Assembly: GCA_910577375.1 (NCBI GenBank)
Contig: CAJTLT010000006.1
Span: 27,242 to 91,241, forward strand
Length of the DNA: 64,000 bases
Reading direction: 5' to 3'
DNA from: an uncultured Christensenella sp.
GTDB lineage: Bacteria; Bacillota; Clostridia; Christensenellales; Borkfalkiaceae
Part shown: one piece after another, positions 40,178 to 48,919 of the stretch
Layout of the letters: every line of letters starts with the position of its first letter
How positions within the stretch are numbered: position 1 is the first letter of the stretch
Notes under the pieces: model-generated
What the model was told of the DNA's origin: nothing
Databases searched by the model: none
The model's input: the letters and a program-made list of their open reading frames with translations, nothing else
Translations under genes and position numbers: made by a program

Positions 40178-41079
40178 ACGTCTTGTTTAAAAGCTTGGGT
40201 AATTTTATTCATAACTTCATACTGCGCTTTCTTTTGCTCATACTCGCGCCCGAGCTTTGTAGAAGAATTTTTCGCGTTGAGTTTCAAAAGCCTTACGCTC
40301 GACCAAAGCGCGTGCGCGGTAAAAAGCGAGGCAAGGAAAAACGCGCCAGCAACTCCCGCAAACACAAAGCATAAAATCATATTCGTATGGTCCATCTGCG
40401 CGTGCATTACAGTGCTGAAATATATCGAAAGTATCGCAAAAACCAGCATAGGCACGGCTGTCGCCGCAAACCATATCAAAGCTTTTTTACGCTTTGCAAG
40501 GAATTTAACCTGCCTTGCCGAACGCTGTTCCTCGTTCTGAACGTTAAGCTCTTCAACCTGTTTCCCAAGCTCCTCAGCACGCACCGCGATATCGGAAGCA
40601 TACTCCGCGTATTCCGCTTTCGTTACGTTATCCGTATAGGTCAAAACTGCGTCCGCCGCCGAGGAACATTCCTCCGTCCTTGAAAAATCTGAATATCCGC
40701 AAGTAAGCGCCTGCAATTTCAAAGCGGAAATGCGCCCGTCAACGCCAAGCGTTTCAGCCTCTTCCAGAACGTACAGCGCGTCCTCGAACTTGTTTTCGGA
40801 AATAAGCCTTTCCGCGTGCGCCGCATATTCCGCAAGTTTGTTTCTGCGCTTCTCCTCTTCCTGAAGCTTAGCCAGCTCCCTTGCCGCAAGCTGTTCGGGA
40901 GTCATAACAGCCGCCTCTTCGTCGTCCGAGTCGAGTTCGGGAACCTCGAATTCTATATCCTCCGCTTCTTCCTCTTCTTCGGGCGCGGAGTCAATAACAA
41001 GCTCGTCCTCGCCGTCCGCGTTTTTACGGATTTTATACTTTCTGTCTTTATCGTCGTCGATTAATCTTTCTTCCGCCAT
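40174..41079 (-). CDS. Acidic coiled-coil protein with two C-terminal membrane segments, unknown
   Basis: 301 residues. The first 75 residues are strongly acidic (many Glu and Asp); residues 75-195 are helical with coiled-coil character; two membrane segments lie near 203-222 and 235-258; a basic helical tail follows. The region LISENKFEDALYVLEEAETLG is TPR-like. I do not recognise a family. It sits between ispE (9-nt gap) and the cysteine desulfurase gene (ATGA overlap), but nothing in the sequence ties it to either pathway. Confidence 0.6.
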   Translation of the reverse strand: MAEERLIDDDKDRKYKIRKNADGEDELVIDSAPEEEEEAEDIEFEVPELDSDDEEAAVMTPEQLAARELAKLQEEEKRRNKLAEYAAHAERLISENKFEDALYVLEEAETLGVDGRISALKLQALTCGYSDFSRTEECSSAADAVLTYTDNVTKAEYAEYASDIAVRAEELGKQVEELNVQNEEQRSARQVKFLAKRKKALIWFAATAVPMLVFAILSIYFSTVMHAQMDHTNMILCFVFAGVAGAFFLASLFTAHALWSSVRLLKLNAKNSSTKLGREYEQKKAQYEVMNKITQAFKQDV

Positions 41080-41088
41080 ATCTTCTCC

Positions 41089-41943
41089 TTATATTTTCGG
41101 TACAACCGATTTTAACTGAATACACTCGAACTTGCCGCGGTATCTGCTCTTTGCATAAGCGCACATCTCCGCGCTTTCGAAAAGCGCAAAAACCCCGCTT
41201 CCCGAACCCGTCATACAAATCCCGCACGGAGCAAACTCCGCAAGCTCGTTATAAGCTTTTTCAACGTCGGGATTCAGTCTCGCCGCCGGCGCATACAAAT
41301 CGTTGCGCATACAAGCGCCCAAAGCCGCGGCGTCGCCCGCAAAAAGCGCGAAAACCGCGCCATCGGAATTGAAATTGCCCCCCGCATATGCGTCGGATAA
41401 GCGGTAACAATCCGCGGTAGAAACCCCGCTCTTAGGCGCCAGCAACAAAAAATTCAGTTTCGTCTTAACGTCAAGCCGCCGAACAATCTCCCCGCGACCT
41501 TCAAGCCGAGCATACCCGCCGTTCAACAGGTATCCCGTATCGCTGCCAAGGCTGTCGGCAAGCTGTTTCAACTGCGCCGCGCCGCCCGCGCCGTAAAGGC
41601 GCGCCATTCCGTTGATTACCCCCGATATATCCGCCGACGAACCGCCGAGCCCCGCGCCTACGGGGATATTTTTAAATATCTTTATATCCGTACCGCACGT
41701 ATCAAAGGTCTTTATAAAAGCTTCCGCCGCTTTAACCGCGTTATTCTTTTCATAAGGTAAAGTTTCCGTGCCGCGCCCGTGCATTTCAACAGATACAAGC
41801 TTGTCTTTTCTGCGCTTCAATTTAATTAAATCGAACATATCCACGGTACAAACAAGGCTATCCAGCATATGATATCCGTCCCGAACGCCCGTAACGGCAA
41901 GGGTGAGATTAAGTTTTGCATACGCCTTTACCCTGATTTCCAT
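41089..41943 (-). CDS. ispE: 4-(cytidine 5'-diphospho)-2-C-methyl-D-erythritol kinase
   Basis: 284 residues. GHMP kinase of the non-mevalonate isoprenoid pathway. It begins VKAYAKLNLTLAVTGVRDGYH, and the ATP loop is PVGAGLGGSSADISGVI near residue 92; the C-terminal CMTGSGSGVFALFE is also typical. The promoter's -10 is only six bases from the ATG and there is no SD, so the message may be leaderless. In B. subtilis ispE lies near veg, as here (veg starts about 1.9 kb away). Confidence 0.95.
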   Translation of the reverse strand: MEIRVKAYAKLNLTLAVTGVRDGYHMLDSLVCTVDMFDLIKLKRRKDKLVSVEMHGRGTETLPYEKNNAVKAAEAFIKTFDTCGTDIKIFKNIPVGAGLGGSSADISGVINGMARLYGAGGAAQLKQLADSLGSDTGYLLNGGYARLEGRGEIVRRLDVKTKLNFLLLAPKSGVSTADCYRLSDAYAGGNFNSDGAVFALFAGDAAALGACMRNDLYAPAARLNPDVEKAYNELAEFAPCGICMTGSGSGVFALFESAEMCAYAKSRYRGKFECIQLKSVVPKI

Positions 41944-41949
41944 AAAAAC

Positions 41950-41978
41950 ATTATATCACAACCCAAACGCCATTACAA
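41950..41978 (-). promoter_or_regulatory. Extended -10 promoter of ispE, predicted leaderless
   Basis: Minus strand TTGTAA (41978-41973), 17-nt spacer ending TGA, TATAAT (41955-41950), then exactly six bases to the ATG at 41943. Confidence 0.6.
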
Positions 41979-42008
41979 TCTATTTTATAAAAAATGCGGG
42001 TCAAATAT

Positions 42009-42047
42009 AAACGCGCGCCCCTTTCGTTTCCGGAAGGGGCGCGCGTT
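42009..42047 (-). terminator. Terminator after the SPOCS-domain gene
   Basis: AACGCGCGCCCCTT and AAGGGGCGCGCGTT form a 14-bp stem around a 9-nt loop, 20 nt after the stop at 42067. The T-tract that follows is interrupted (TTTATATTT). Confidence 0.8.
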
Positions 42048-42066
42048 AAAAACTCTTTGCAAAAGC

Positions 42067-43536
42067 TCAGGTTTTAGGTCTGTAAATAAGTATTCTTTCC
42101 TTGCCGCTCAAAGGGAAAGTAAGCTCGGGGTTTGCAAGCTGAATGTTTTCGGGGCTTTCGGAAAGTCTTTTTGCCGTCTCCCAAAGTCCGTCGCCCGCAG
42201 CAGGAATATATACGCTTATCGCGCTTTGGGAAAGCCGTTTCTCTCCGTTCTCCGCCGCTTCCGTCACATATTTAACGGTTTTCATTTCTCCGTCCGCAGC
42301 GGTTATTTTCAACACCGCTTCGCCCTCGCATTCGCCCTCGGCGCGCTGGCGCAGGCTCACGCCGCATACCGCAACCGAAATTTCACCGCAGCATTGCGAA
42401 AGTCCCGCAAGCTTAACCGAAAACGGAAGATTTACTTCCGTGGAACGGATTTCCCCGCCTTGTTCATACAACAAAGTCGCAGAAACGCCGCCCTCTATAC
42501 CGTCCTCCGTTCTCGAATATTCCGCGCAAGGCAAAGCCGCCGCAAGAAAGGCGCAGGTATAATCGAGCTTGGCTTTCGCCGCGCAAAGCCCGTTAACTCT
42601 TTCCGTATATACTTTCGTTTCGGTGTCGAGCAAAGTATTCTCTTCCGCACACGTCATTGAAATCTCGCAATCCCTCGAAAACGCGTCCGCAATATAAGAA
42701 ATTTCCTCTTCCTCGAAAAAGTGTCCGGAAAGCCCCAAAACCGCGTTAAATTCAACGTCGCACTTGCCCTTATCCTCGTTGACCTTGCAATTAACGCTCA
42801 CGGATTTTATTTCCGCACGGCAGAAAGCCCTCTGGCTGAAAAGCGCTTCGTCGCAGGATATCTCGCATTTAAACGGTATTATTCTGTCAAGGCTGACGGG
42901 CGAACCGTCGCGTATCGCAAGCAAAGAAAGATATATTTCGCCGCTCGCCTCAACAACGCCGGCGCGCACGTTGCAATCCAGAACAAGGGCTTGCGCCGCA
43001 GGGATAAGCACGTCGGAAGCCACGCAGTCGAAATCGTCGTCCACCTCGCTTTCTCCCGAAAAATTAACGGGGGAAAACAGCTTCCCGCTCTCCGTTTTGC
43101 ATATTGCCCCGTCCAGAGCAGTAAGATAATTTCTCTGCGCGGCGTCATAAACGGTAATCTGGGCGTCGACCACAACCGCAACCACATAAGAAGAGCCGTC
43201 GCGTTTAAGCTGGTGTCTCACACACGTAAGATTGCACTCTCCGCGCTGTGCGGGCGCAAGATTGTCGTCGTCGATATAATGCGTAAACTCCGCGCCCTTC
43301 TGCACGCGGCAAAGCTTGCCCTCTTCCCCGATATAAACCAACGTGGCGATAAGTCTGCCGCCATAATTTACTCTGCCCGAGGAAACCTCGCACGAATTTA
43401 AAGAAATCTGCGGGTAAACCGCCACGACTTCGCCCGCGTCCTGTGCGGAAAACTTTATTTCCACCATTGACTGCGCCCTTAAAGCCGCCGATTGCCGCAT
43501 ATACGAACCGTTTTGATACTGTGCGTTTAAAGCCAT
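42067..43536 (-). CDS. SPOCS (DUF3794) and LysM domain spore protein
   Basis: 489 residues. Most of the protein consists of repeated SPOCS/DUF3794 beta domains (for example GRVNYGGRLIATLVYIGEEG near residue 55 and VNGLCAAKAKLDYTCAFLAA near 310). The last roughly 50 residues look like a LysM domain (ISVYIPAAGDGLWETAKRLS, then ANPELTFPL), which binds glycan. Such proteins belong to the SipL/SpoVID class of coat anchors in Clostridia. GAGGTGA precedes the ATG. SipL itself ends in LysM, so this may be the morphogenetic coat protein, but I would not fix that name. Confidence 0.85.
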   Translation of the reverse strand: MALNAQYQNGSYMRQSAALRAQSMVEIKFSAQDAGEVVAVYPQISLNSCEVSSGRVNYGGRLIATLVYIGEEGKLCRVQKGAEFTHYIDDDNLAPAQRGECNLTCVRHQLKRDGSSYVVAVVVDAQITVYDAAQRNYLTALDGAICKTESGKLFSPVNFSGESEVDDDFDCVASDVLIPAAQALVLDCNVRAGVVEASGEIYLSLLAIRDGSPVSLDRIIPFKCEISCDEALFSQRAFCRAEIKSVSVNCKVNEDKGKCDVEFNAVLGLSGHFFEEEEISYIADAFSRDCEISMTCAEENTLLDTETKVYTERVNGLCAAKAKLDYTCAFLAAALPCAEYSRTEDGIEGGVSATLLYEQGGEIRSTEVNLPFSVKLAGLSQCCGEISVAVCGVSLRQRAEGECEGEAVLKITAADGEMKTVKYVTEAAENGEKRLSQSAISVYIPAAGDGLWETAKRLSESPENIQLANPELTFPLSGKERILIYRPKT

Positions 43537-43598
43537 ATTTTCACCTCGCTGTTACAAGGTATAATATGCTGTCCGCCGCCAAGGTATGACTGCTTTTT

Positions 43599-43856
43599 TT
43601 ATTTTCCGCCGGCGGCTTGCTTTTCCTGAATTTTCACTCTTCCGCAAAGTATTTCGGAATAAGAATAAGCCGTCTTCCCCAAAAAATTTTTATCGAACGG
43701 GTCAACGGTAAAAAGCGAGGGATATATTCCGTTAACCACGGCGGGGAACGTAACGTATTTGTTTCTGCCGAGGTTGAGCTTTACCGTAACGTTTTTTCCG
43801 CTGAGCGATTTCACCGCCTCTTTAATCGAGTTTATGGATAAATTTACTTTAATCAT
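43599..43856 (-). CDS. veg: Veg family protein (DUF1021)
   Basis: 85 residues from the ATG at 43856; an upstream frame would run into a terminator. Typical Veg features: IKVNLSINSIKEAVKSLSGK, then VTVKLNLGRNKY and GIYPSLFTV. Veg influences biofilm gene expression in Bacillus and is strongly expressed. In B. subtilis it sits between yabG/rsmA and ispE, so this whole neighbourhood keeps that order loosely. Confidence 0.93.
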   Translation of the reverse strand: MIKVNLSINSIKEAVKSLSGKNVTVKLNLGRNKYVTFPAVVNGIYPSLFTVDPFDKNFLGKTAYSYSEILCGRVKIQEKQAAGGK

Positions 43857-43890
43857 ACTCTTATTTTTGCCAATATTGCCATAATTATGC

Positions 43891-43919
43891 AAAAACGCCC
43901 GCGCTTTAAAGCGCGGGCG
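43891..43919 (-). terminator. Terminator after the acidic zinc-ribbon gene
   Basis: CGCCCGCGCTTT and AAAGCGCGGGCG form a 12-bp stem with essentially no loop beyond the AT-rich centre, followed on the minus strand by five T. It lies 22 nt after the stop at 43941. Confidence 0.82.
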
Positions 43920-43940
43920 CAATCAACTGCATATCAAATT

Positions 43941-44441
43941 TTAAAAATCGTCGTCATCGTCGTCGAAGTCATCGTCATCGTCGTCGAACTCGTCGTCTTC
44001 CAAATCGGAAAGCGAATCCACGTCCTCGCTCTCGTAAAAGTCGTCCTCTTCCTCGTATTCTTCCTCTTCTTCCTCGGCGAATTCCTCTTCGATTTCCTCC
44101 TGAAGCTCCGCGTCCACGGTCAAATCTTCCTCGTCCTCTTCAAGGTAATTCTTCCACTCCTCGTCGTTTTCCAAATCGACGTTTTCTTCTTCCGCATATT
44201 CCTGCTGCGCCTTGCACGTCTCGCAAACCTTTTCGCCTGCGCGGAGATGGTTCACTCCGCAAACGGGGCAAAGCTCCTCGTTTTCGATTTCGGCGTCGAT
44301 TTCTTCAAAATCCTCTTCGTCAAGGTCGGCAAACTGCAATTTTTTGCCCTTCAGCTCCGCGATACACACGTCGCAGTATTCCTGCTTTTCCGAGTCTATA
44401 TAGTTCAAATCGCATCTCGGACATTTAATATATTTGACCAT
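43941..44441 (-). CDS. Double zinc-ribbon protein with a poly-Asp/Glu tail
   Basis: 166 residues. Two CxxC pairs form one zinc site at the N-terminus (CPRC at 8-11, CDVC at 23-26) and two more a second site (CPVC near 58, CETC near 73). The last roughly 85 residues are almost only Glu and Asp and end with a repeated DDDDDDF-type unit. Overall charge is extremely negative. Acidic tails of this kind mimic nucleic acid or bind basic proteins, as in RpoE/delta, but no such fold is visible. The gene has a strong promoter with an operator-like repeat. Function unknown. Confidence 0.75.
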   Translation of the reverse strand: MVKYIKCPRCDLNYIDSEKQEYCDVCIAELKGKKLQFADLDEEDFEEIDAEIENEELCPVCGVNHLRAGEKVCETCKAQQEYAEEENVDLENDEEWKNYLEEDEEDLTVDAELQEEIEEEFAEEEEEEYEEEDDFYESEDVDSLSDLEDDEFDDDDDDFDDDDDDF

Positions 44442-44468
44442 ATTATTCTCCAGTCGGCTGAGCGCCGA

Positions 44469-44521
44469 TTACCACTACTATCAAGTGCTAACATTATATT
44501 AATATTTATCTTTTTTGTAAA
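44469..44521 (-). promoter_or_regulatory. Promoter and operator-like inverted repeat of the acidic protein gene
   Basis: Minus strand TTTACA (44521-44516), 17-nt spacer, TATAAT (44498-44493). Directly downstream, over the likely start point, lies TTAGCACT...AGTGGTAA (44491-44469), 8-bp arms with one mismatch and a 7-nt spacer. A small hairpin TCGGC/GCCGA follows before the ribosome site. Confidence 0.6.
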
Positions 44522-44810
44522 CTGTTTTTTTATTCTTTTTTTTAAAAAATAAGGCAAAAATCTTCGCATTCCGCATTTTCCTCGGCTCAGCCGATATTTT
44601 TTTACGGCACAACTCAAATTCTCCGCCGCACAATTATTTTTTCACCTCTCAGCCTTGCCTAAATCACTTTCCGCAGCCTTTCTAAAAACACCCGCCAAAT
44701 CTTTCGCGCAAACTATTCACTTCCCCTATCAACAATCAAAAACTCCCTCTTCCGTACTCTTAACCGCCATTAAGTGCTTTTCAATACCGCCGTGTCCAAA
44801 CTCACGCGTA
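44522..44810. other. Gene-free spacer
   Basis: Pyrimidine-rich and AT-rich sequence with no ORF that has a ribosome site. A short hairpin CTCGGCTCAGCCGAT followed by seven T (44581-44602) looks like a weak plus-strand terminator without a visible gene ahead of it. Confidence 0.4.
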
Positions 44811-44838
44811 AAAAATGCCCCGCGCTGTTGCGCGGGGC
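44811..44838 (-). terminator. Terminator after the large lipoprotein gene
   Basis: GCCCCGCGC and GCGCGGGGC with a TGTT loop, followed on the minus strand by six T after ATT. It lies 19 nt after the stop at 44857. Confidence 0.88.
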
Positions 44839-44856
44839 GTTAACGTTTTATTTTAA

Positions 44857-47130
44857 TTAATCTGCGTAAACGTCTATATCCTTATCATCGGTGGTATCAA
44901 CCTTGATTTTTCTCTTTCTCATTTCGGGGCGTTTATTCTTGTTTTTGCGCACAAGCCAGATTGTAAGAACAGCCGCGCCGCCAGCAACCAAAAGTCCTAT
45001 GGCGCACATACCGATTATAAACCCTACCTTACCACCAACTGAAAGCCCTTCATACCAGCCGGTTTCTGCCTCTTCTGGATAAGCGACAAGTCCGGTCTTC
45101 AAGCCGTCCATATAAGCTTTCTCGTCGTCCTCGGTCATTTCGCCGAGCACCGCATAATAATAATCGCGCGTGTTCGCATAAACGTCGCTGCCGTTAACCT
45201 TCTTAGTGTCGGTATATTCGGCCCATACGTTGTCCTCAGCGGGTTTCAGGAACTTATCGTATTCCGCGAAAGTCTCCTCGGAATAAACATAGTTTTCGCC
45301 CTCTTCCAGCTTGGAATTGCAAACCTCGGCAAGCTCTTTAAGGTATTCGTAATCGCCCGCATAAAAAGCGTAATTCAGCGCGCCGGATATATTCGCGTAA
45401 GTCTCCACGGGATATTTTTCTGTATCGCCATAGGTGTTGTCTATAATATCCTTTATGCCTTCGTATTTCTCGTTGAGCGCGCGGATATCCTCGTTCGTCA
45501 TAAGCGCGCGGTCTTCAAGGCTCTTATGGAAGTCGAACACCATCACATAGTTAAAAGACGTCATATTCGCGGTTTCGCTTGCAAAAAGCAGATAACCGTC
45601 TATAATTTCGGGCTTGTACCATGCGCTGTCCGCGTCCAAATCAAGGATTTTAACGGCGGTAAAGTCCGTATCCTCTGCGGGCAAAGCCTCGTAATCCTTA
45701 TAAGACCCGTTATACTGGATACGGTTAATCGTGTAACCGTTTCCGCCCGAAACCGAATAATACAACAGCTCGCTTTCGGTATCCGCGAAAAGAAGAGTCG
45801 CCGTACCTTCTTTAACGATTTTAAAGTAATTATCGTTCAGCCCCATATCGGAGGAAGAATGAAGATTGCCGTTTTCGTCCGCTTTATTTATCGAAATACC
45901 CGCTTCCTCGGCCGCTATAACAGCGGAAAGCTTTCCGTCGCCGTCAAAAATATATTTATAACTTCCGGCTTTTGAACCGTCCGCAAGTATTCTCGCCTCG
46001 GGGTTGTTCTGGTCGGGGTTGTCAAGTATGGGGTTTTCAATCTCTCCATCTTTCAAAGAAAACAAATACTCGCTCGAATTCAAAGAAGTCTTTCTCGTAT
46101 AAAAGAGATTTCCCTCAACGTAAGTTTTAAGCGTGTACGTATATCCCAGCTCGTTAACAACGGAACTGTCGGGCTCATAATTGAAAACCGTTTTCGAAGC
46201 CTCGTTGCTGTTGTAATCCTTTTTGCCGATTCCGTCAAGAACAAGGTCGCCGCAGTTTATATATCTGTCAACTTCGCCCTCGTCCTCGTCGTCGTTCCAG
46301 CCTTTAACCGTTTCGGAATTAAGCTTTCCCTCGAACTTGTCCTTTGTCGCGTCAGCGGTTACGGTGTAAACCTGATTGTAACCGAACGTGGAAGAAGTCG
46401 CGTAATTCTGCACGTTCATTGTGTAATAAACGCGCGCGTTCGTCTTGTCCTCGCTGTCAAAAATAACCGAGCTTACGTTATAAGCCAAAAGCGTATCCGC
46501 GCCCGTCTTTGTGTTGTAAGAGTGCAGGTTGGTCACGCCCGTACTTTCTTCATAAAGCTTTTCCTCGGTCGCAACGTACAAAAGATAAACGGTCTTATCC
46601 TCTCCCGCCTCAACAAATCTGTATTCGTATGCGGTGTTGGGGAAATTGACGTACGCGTTTTTCATAGTCTGCGAACCGTCCAGTTTCGCGCTCTTCAAAT
46701 CGAGCGTGGAATTCTGAACAACGCCGTCCGCGTTTCTCGCCGTCGAGGGTGTAGCGTAATAAAGGCTGTCGCCGTAAATATAAATTCCGGAATTGTAATC
46801 CGCGGAATAAGCCACGTTCCCTACCACCTTGTCAACCGTGGAATAATTGCGGTTTTTAAGGTTGTCCTTTGAAATACGGTAAATCGCGCCTTTTACGGGC
46901 TTTCCGTAATCGTTTGCGGCTGTATTCGCCTCAACGCCGTTTATAAAATAAACGTAATTCCCCTTTTCAACGGCAAAACCTCCGTTTGAAACCGCGGGTG
47001 CGTCCGTAAATATTTCTCCGTCAAGCGGGGCGGAGCTGTAAAAACCTCCGCATCCGCCCGCAAAAGCCGCGCCCGCAACGGAAATTGCGGCAAGCCCTGC
47101 GCATATAATTTTAGTATAGTGTTTTCCCAT
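44857..47130 (-). CDS. Large surface lipoprotein with DUF5050-like repeats and a C-terminal membrane helix
   Basis: 757 residues from the ATG at 47130 (a TTG two codons upstream is closer to GGAG). A signal segment ends in AAFAGGCGG, so Cys is a probable lipid attachment site. Repeated GNYVYFING / GDSLYYATP / ARVYYTMN-like strands resemble the beta-propeller blades of DUF5050 proteins. Near the C-terminus a membrane helix (VGFIIGMCAIGLLVAGGAAV) is followed by a basic tail, so the protein would be held at both ends. No enzyme motif seen. It is monocistronic with its own promoter and terminator. Confidence 0.7.
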   Translation of the reverse strand: MGKHYTKIICAGLAAISVAGAAFAGGCGGFYSSAPLDGEIFTDAPAVSNGGFAVEKGNYVYFINGVEANTAANDYGKPVKGAIYRISKDNLKNRNYSTVDKVVGNVAYSADYNSGIYIYGDSLYYATPSTARNADGVVQNSTLDLKSAKLDGSQTMKNAYVNFPNTAYEYRFVEAGEDKTVYLLYVATEEKLYEESTGVTNLHSYNTKTGADTLLAYNVSSVIFDSEDKTNARVYYTMNVQNYATSSTFGYNQVYTVTADATKDKFEGKLNSETVKGWNDDEDEGEVDRYINCGDLVLDGIGKKDYNSNEASKTVFNYEPDSSVVNELGYTYTLKTYVEGNLFYTRKTSLNSSEYLFSLKDGEIENPILDNPDQNNPEARILADGSKAGSYKYIFDGDGKLSAVIAAEEAGISINKADENGNLHSSSDMGLNDNYFKIVKEGTATLLFADTESELLYYSVSGGNGYTINRIQYNGSYKDYEALPAEDTDFTAVKILDLDADSAWYKPEIIDGYLLFASETANMTSFNYVMVFDFHKSLEDRALMTNEDIRALNEKYEGIKDIIDNTYGDTEKYPVETYANISGALNYAFYAGDYEYLKELAEVCNSKLEEGENYVYSEETFAEYDKFLKPAEDNVWAEYTDTKKVNGSDVYANTRDYYYAVLGEMTEDDEKAYMDGLKTGLVAYPEEAETGWYEGLSVGGKVGFIIGMCAIGLLVAGGAAVLTIWLVRKNKNKRPEMRKRKIKVDTTDDKDIDVYAD

Positions 47131-47171
47131 ATACAAAAAACTCCGAAAGGAATAATAGTCTAATCTCAGTT

Positions 47172-47200
47172 ATTATATATCAAAACGAGTTTTTAAGCAA
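47172..47200 (-). promoter_or_regulatory. SigA-type promoter of the large lipoprotein gene
   Basis: Minus strand TTGCTT (47200-47195), 17-nt spacer, TATAAT (47177-47172). The start point near 47165 leaves about 35 nt of leader. Confidence 0.6.
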
Positions 47201-47269
47201 TAAAAAACATATCCGTTTTTAAAAAAACGTTAAATAAAACTGCTTATCCGCAGTTTGCAGGAGGTAACT

Positions 47270-47488
47270 TTGGAAAAATTCGCACTCTTGAATTTACTCA
47301 AAGCGCTCGAAACGCTTTCCCCGCAAAAATCTTCCGAAAACGAACAACGCCCCGAACCCCGCCAAACCGCGCCCGCGCCCGAACCGCAATCCCCCCAACC
47401 GCAGGAAACACCCGAACGGCTCAACGTTATGGCAAACGTTCTTTCCCGCCACGAAGAAATTTCAAACAGGCTTAAAAATAAACGATAA
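47270..47488 (+). CDS. Small protein with a proline-rich linker, hypothetical
   Basis: 72 residues from a TTG that has AGGAGG 5 nt upstream, one of the best ribosome sites in the window. A short N-terminal helix (LEKFALLNLLKALETL) and a C-terminal helix (MANVLSRHEEISNRLKNK) are joined by a linker with many Pro, Gln and Glu. Small clostridial proteins with this two-helix layout exist, but I know no function. It is the only plus-strand gene between 38.8 and 58.3 kb. Confidence 0.6.
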   Translation: MEKFALLNLLKALETLSPQKSSENEQRPEPRQTAPAPEPQSPQPQETPERLNVMANVLSRHEEISNRLKNKR

Positions 47489-47511
47489 CCGCCCGTAAAG
47501 AGCGGTTAAAG
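47487..47511. terminator. Weak hairpin between converging genes
   Basis: TAACCGC and GCGGTTA with a loop of about nine bases. It lies between the small plus-strand gene and the stop of the phosphofructokinase gene (47539) and has modest T-tracts on the minus side. Confidence 0.45.
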
Positions 47512-47538
47512 ATATGTTTACATATTTGAATTTGCGTT

Positions 47539-48783
47539 TTATTTAGCTTTCTTTTCCGTTTCGGACTGCAATCTTATGTGGCGGGGCAGTCCGTCAACCC
47601 AAAGCGGCATAATTTCCGCCTGAATAAGCGGGCGGATATAGTGCGTAAGCTCGGGCTTTACGTTCGTTCCGTCGTCCGTAATCCATTCGTCGGGCACTTT
47701 CTTTTCAACGTTGGCTATAAAATGCACGTCCGCAGGTTCGGTTATGCACATATAAGGGTCGTCCGATACCCTTTTAAGCGTGATAACCTGACCGGACAAA
47801 CCCTCGAAAGCCGCCTTAACCGCCGCACCGCCCACGTTGAACGCTTCCGTAACGTCCACGCGCGCGGTAATGTGAGAAGCGCAACGCTGCAAGGAAGAAA
47901 GCTCTATGGCCCTCGTCTTCACTCCGTATTTTTCGGCAACCTTGCCCGCAAGATATCTCGCCGTTCCCGCAAGCTGTTTATGCCCGAACGCGTCAACGTA
48001 ATCCACGTGGTCGGCAAGCTCGCAAACGTATCTTCCGTCCGCAACCTTCACGCCCTCGGATACCGCAACCACAACCGAACGGTTTTTCTTCAAAAGCTCG
48101 CCCATGCGCTTTACGAATTTATCCACGTCGAAAACTTTTTCGGGCAGATATATTTCGTCCACACCCTCGCAGTCCTCGCCCTTTGCAAGAGCCGTCGCCG
48201 CGGTAAGCCAGCCCGCGTTGCGCCCCATAACTTCTATTACGGAAACAACGGGATAATCATAAACAAGCCCGTCGCGGATAATTTCCTTCGTCGTCGCCGC
48301 GATATATTTCGCCGCCGAACCGTAACCGGGAGTATGGTCCGTAATAGCAAGGTCGTTGTCAATAGTCTTGGGCACGCCCATAAATCTTATCGGGCTCTTT
48401 ATCTTTGCGCCGTAGTCGGAAAGCTTTTTGATTGTGTCCATAGAGTCGTTTCCGCCGATATAGAAAAAGGCGAAAATTTCATACTCTTTCAAAATCTTAA
48501 AAATCTTTTCGTAAGTTTTTTCGTTGCCTTCGATATCAGGCAGCTTATAACGGCACGAGCCGAGAAAGGACGAAGGCGTTCTTTTCAGCAAGTCCATATC
48601 GAGGTCGTTTTTTATCCTCGTGGAAATATCCACGATATCGCCGTCTAAAAGTCCCTTAATGCCGTGCACCATTCCGTAAACGGTGTCCGCGCCTCTGTCG
48701 CGCGCTGTCTTGAATACTCCCAAAAGAGAAGAGTTGATGACCGAAGTCGGTCCGCCGGATTGCCCGACGATTACGTTTTTCAT
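47539..48783 (-). CDS. pfp: Pyrophosphate-dependent 6-phosphofructokinase
   Basis: 414 residues. Group II phosphofructokinase: GQSGGPTSVINSSLLG at the start, FYIGGNDSMDT near residue 110 and the catalytic MGVPKTIDND near 137. The GGNDSMDT form (Asn-Asp in place of the Gly-Asp of ATP enzymes) is that of PPi-using enzymes. It phosphorylates fructose 6-phosphate in glycolysis, reversibly, saving ATP, common in anaerobes. AAGGGGT precedes the ATG. It stands alone. Confidence 0.93.
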   Translation of the reverse strand: MKNVIVGQSGGPTSVINSSLLGVFKTARDRGADTVYGMVHGIKGLLDGDIVDISTRIKNDLDMDLLKRTPSSFLGSCRYKLPDIEGNEKTYEKIFKILKEYEIFAFFYIGGNDSMDTIKKLSDYGAKIKSPIRFMGVPKTIDNDLAITDHTPGYGSAAKYIAATTKEIIRDGLVYDYPVVSVIEVMGRNAGWLTAATALAKGEDCEGVDEIYLPEKVFDVDKFVKRMGELLKKNRSVVVAVSEGVKVADGRYVCELADHVDYVDAFGHKQLAGTARYLAGKVAEKYGVKTRAIELSSLQRCASHITARVDVTEAFNVGGAAVKAAFEGLSGQVITLKRVSDDPYMCITEPADVHFIANVEKKVPDEWITDDGTNVKPELTHYIRPLIQAEIMPLWVDGLPRHIRLQSETEKKAK

Positions 48784-48868
48784 AAATTTACCCCTTAAAT
48801 TTTTTTATAAAAAATGTGGCGTCAGCCGAATACATTATAATACGGAAATACTCCGAAATCAATGGTAA

Positions 48869-48902
48869 AATAAAAAATCTCCGCGTTTTTGCGGAGATTT
48901 TT
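48869..48902 (-). terminator. Terminator after the small lipoprotein gene
   Basis: AAAAATCTCCGC and GCGGAGATTTTT form a 12-bp stem with a 6-nt loop, followed on the minus strand by TTTTTTATTTT. It lies 18 nt after the stop at 48920. Confidence 0.88.
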
Positions 48903-48919
48903 AACGTTTTTATGTAATT

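Noticed and set aside
44469..44491. CIRCE (HrcA) element
   Set aside because: TTAGCACT resembles the CIRCE arm, but the spacing is 7 nt instead of the fixed one and the downstream gene is not a chaperone.
44655..44843. Plus-strand ORF of 62 codons
   Set aside because: Non-ATG start without ribosome site; it runs through the terminator of the lipoprotein gene.
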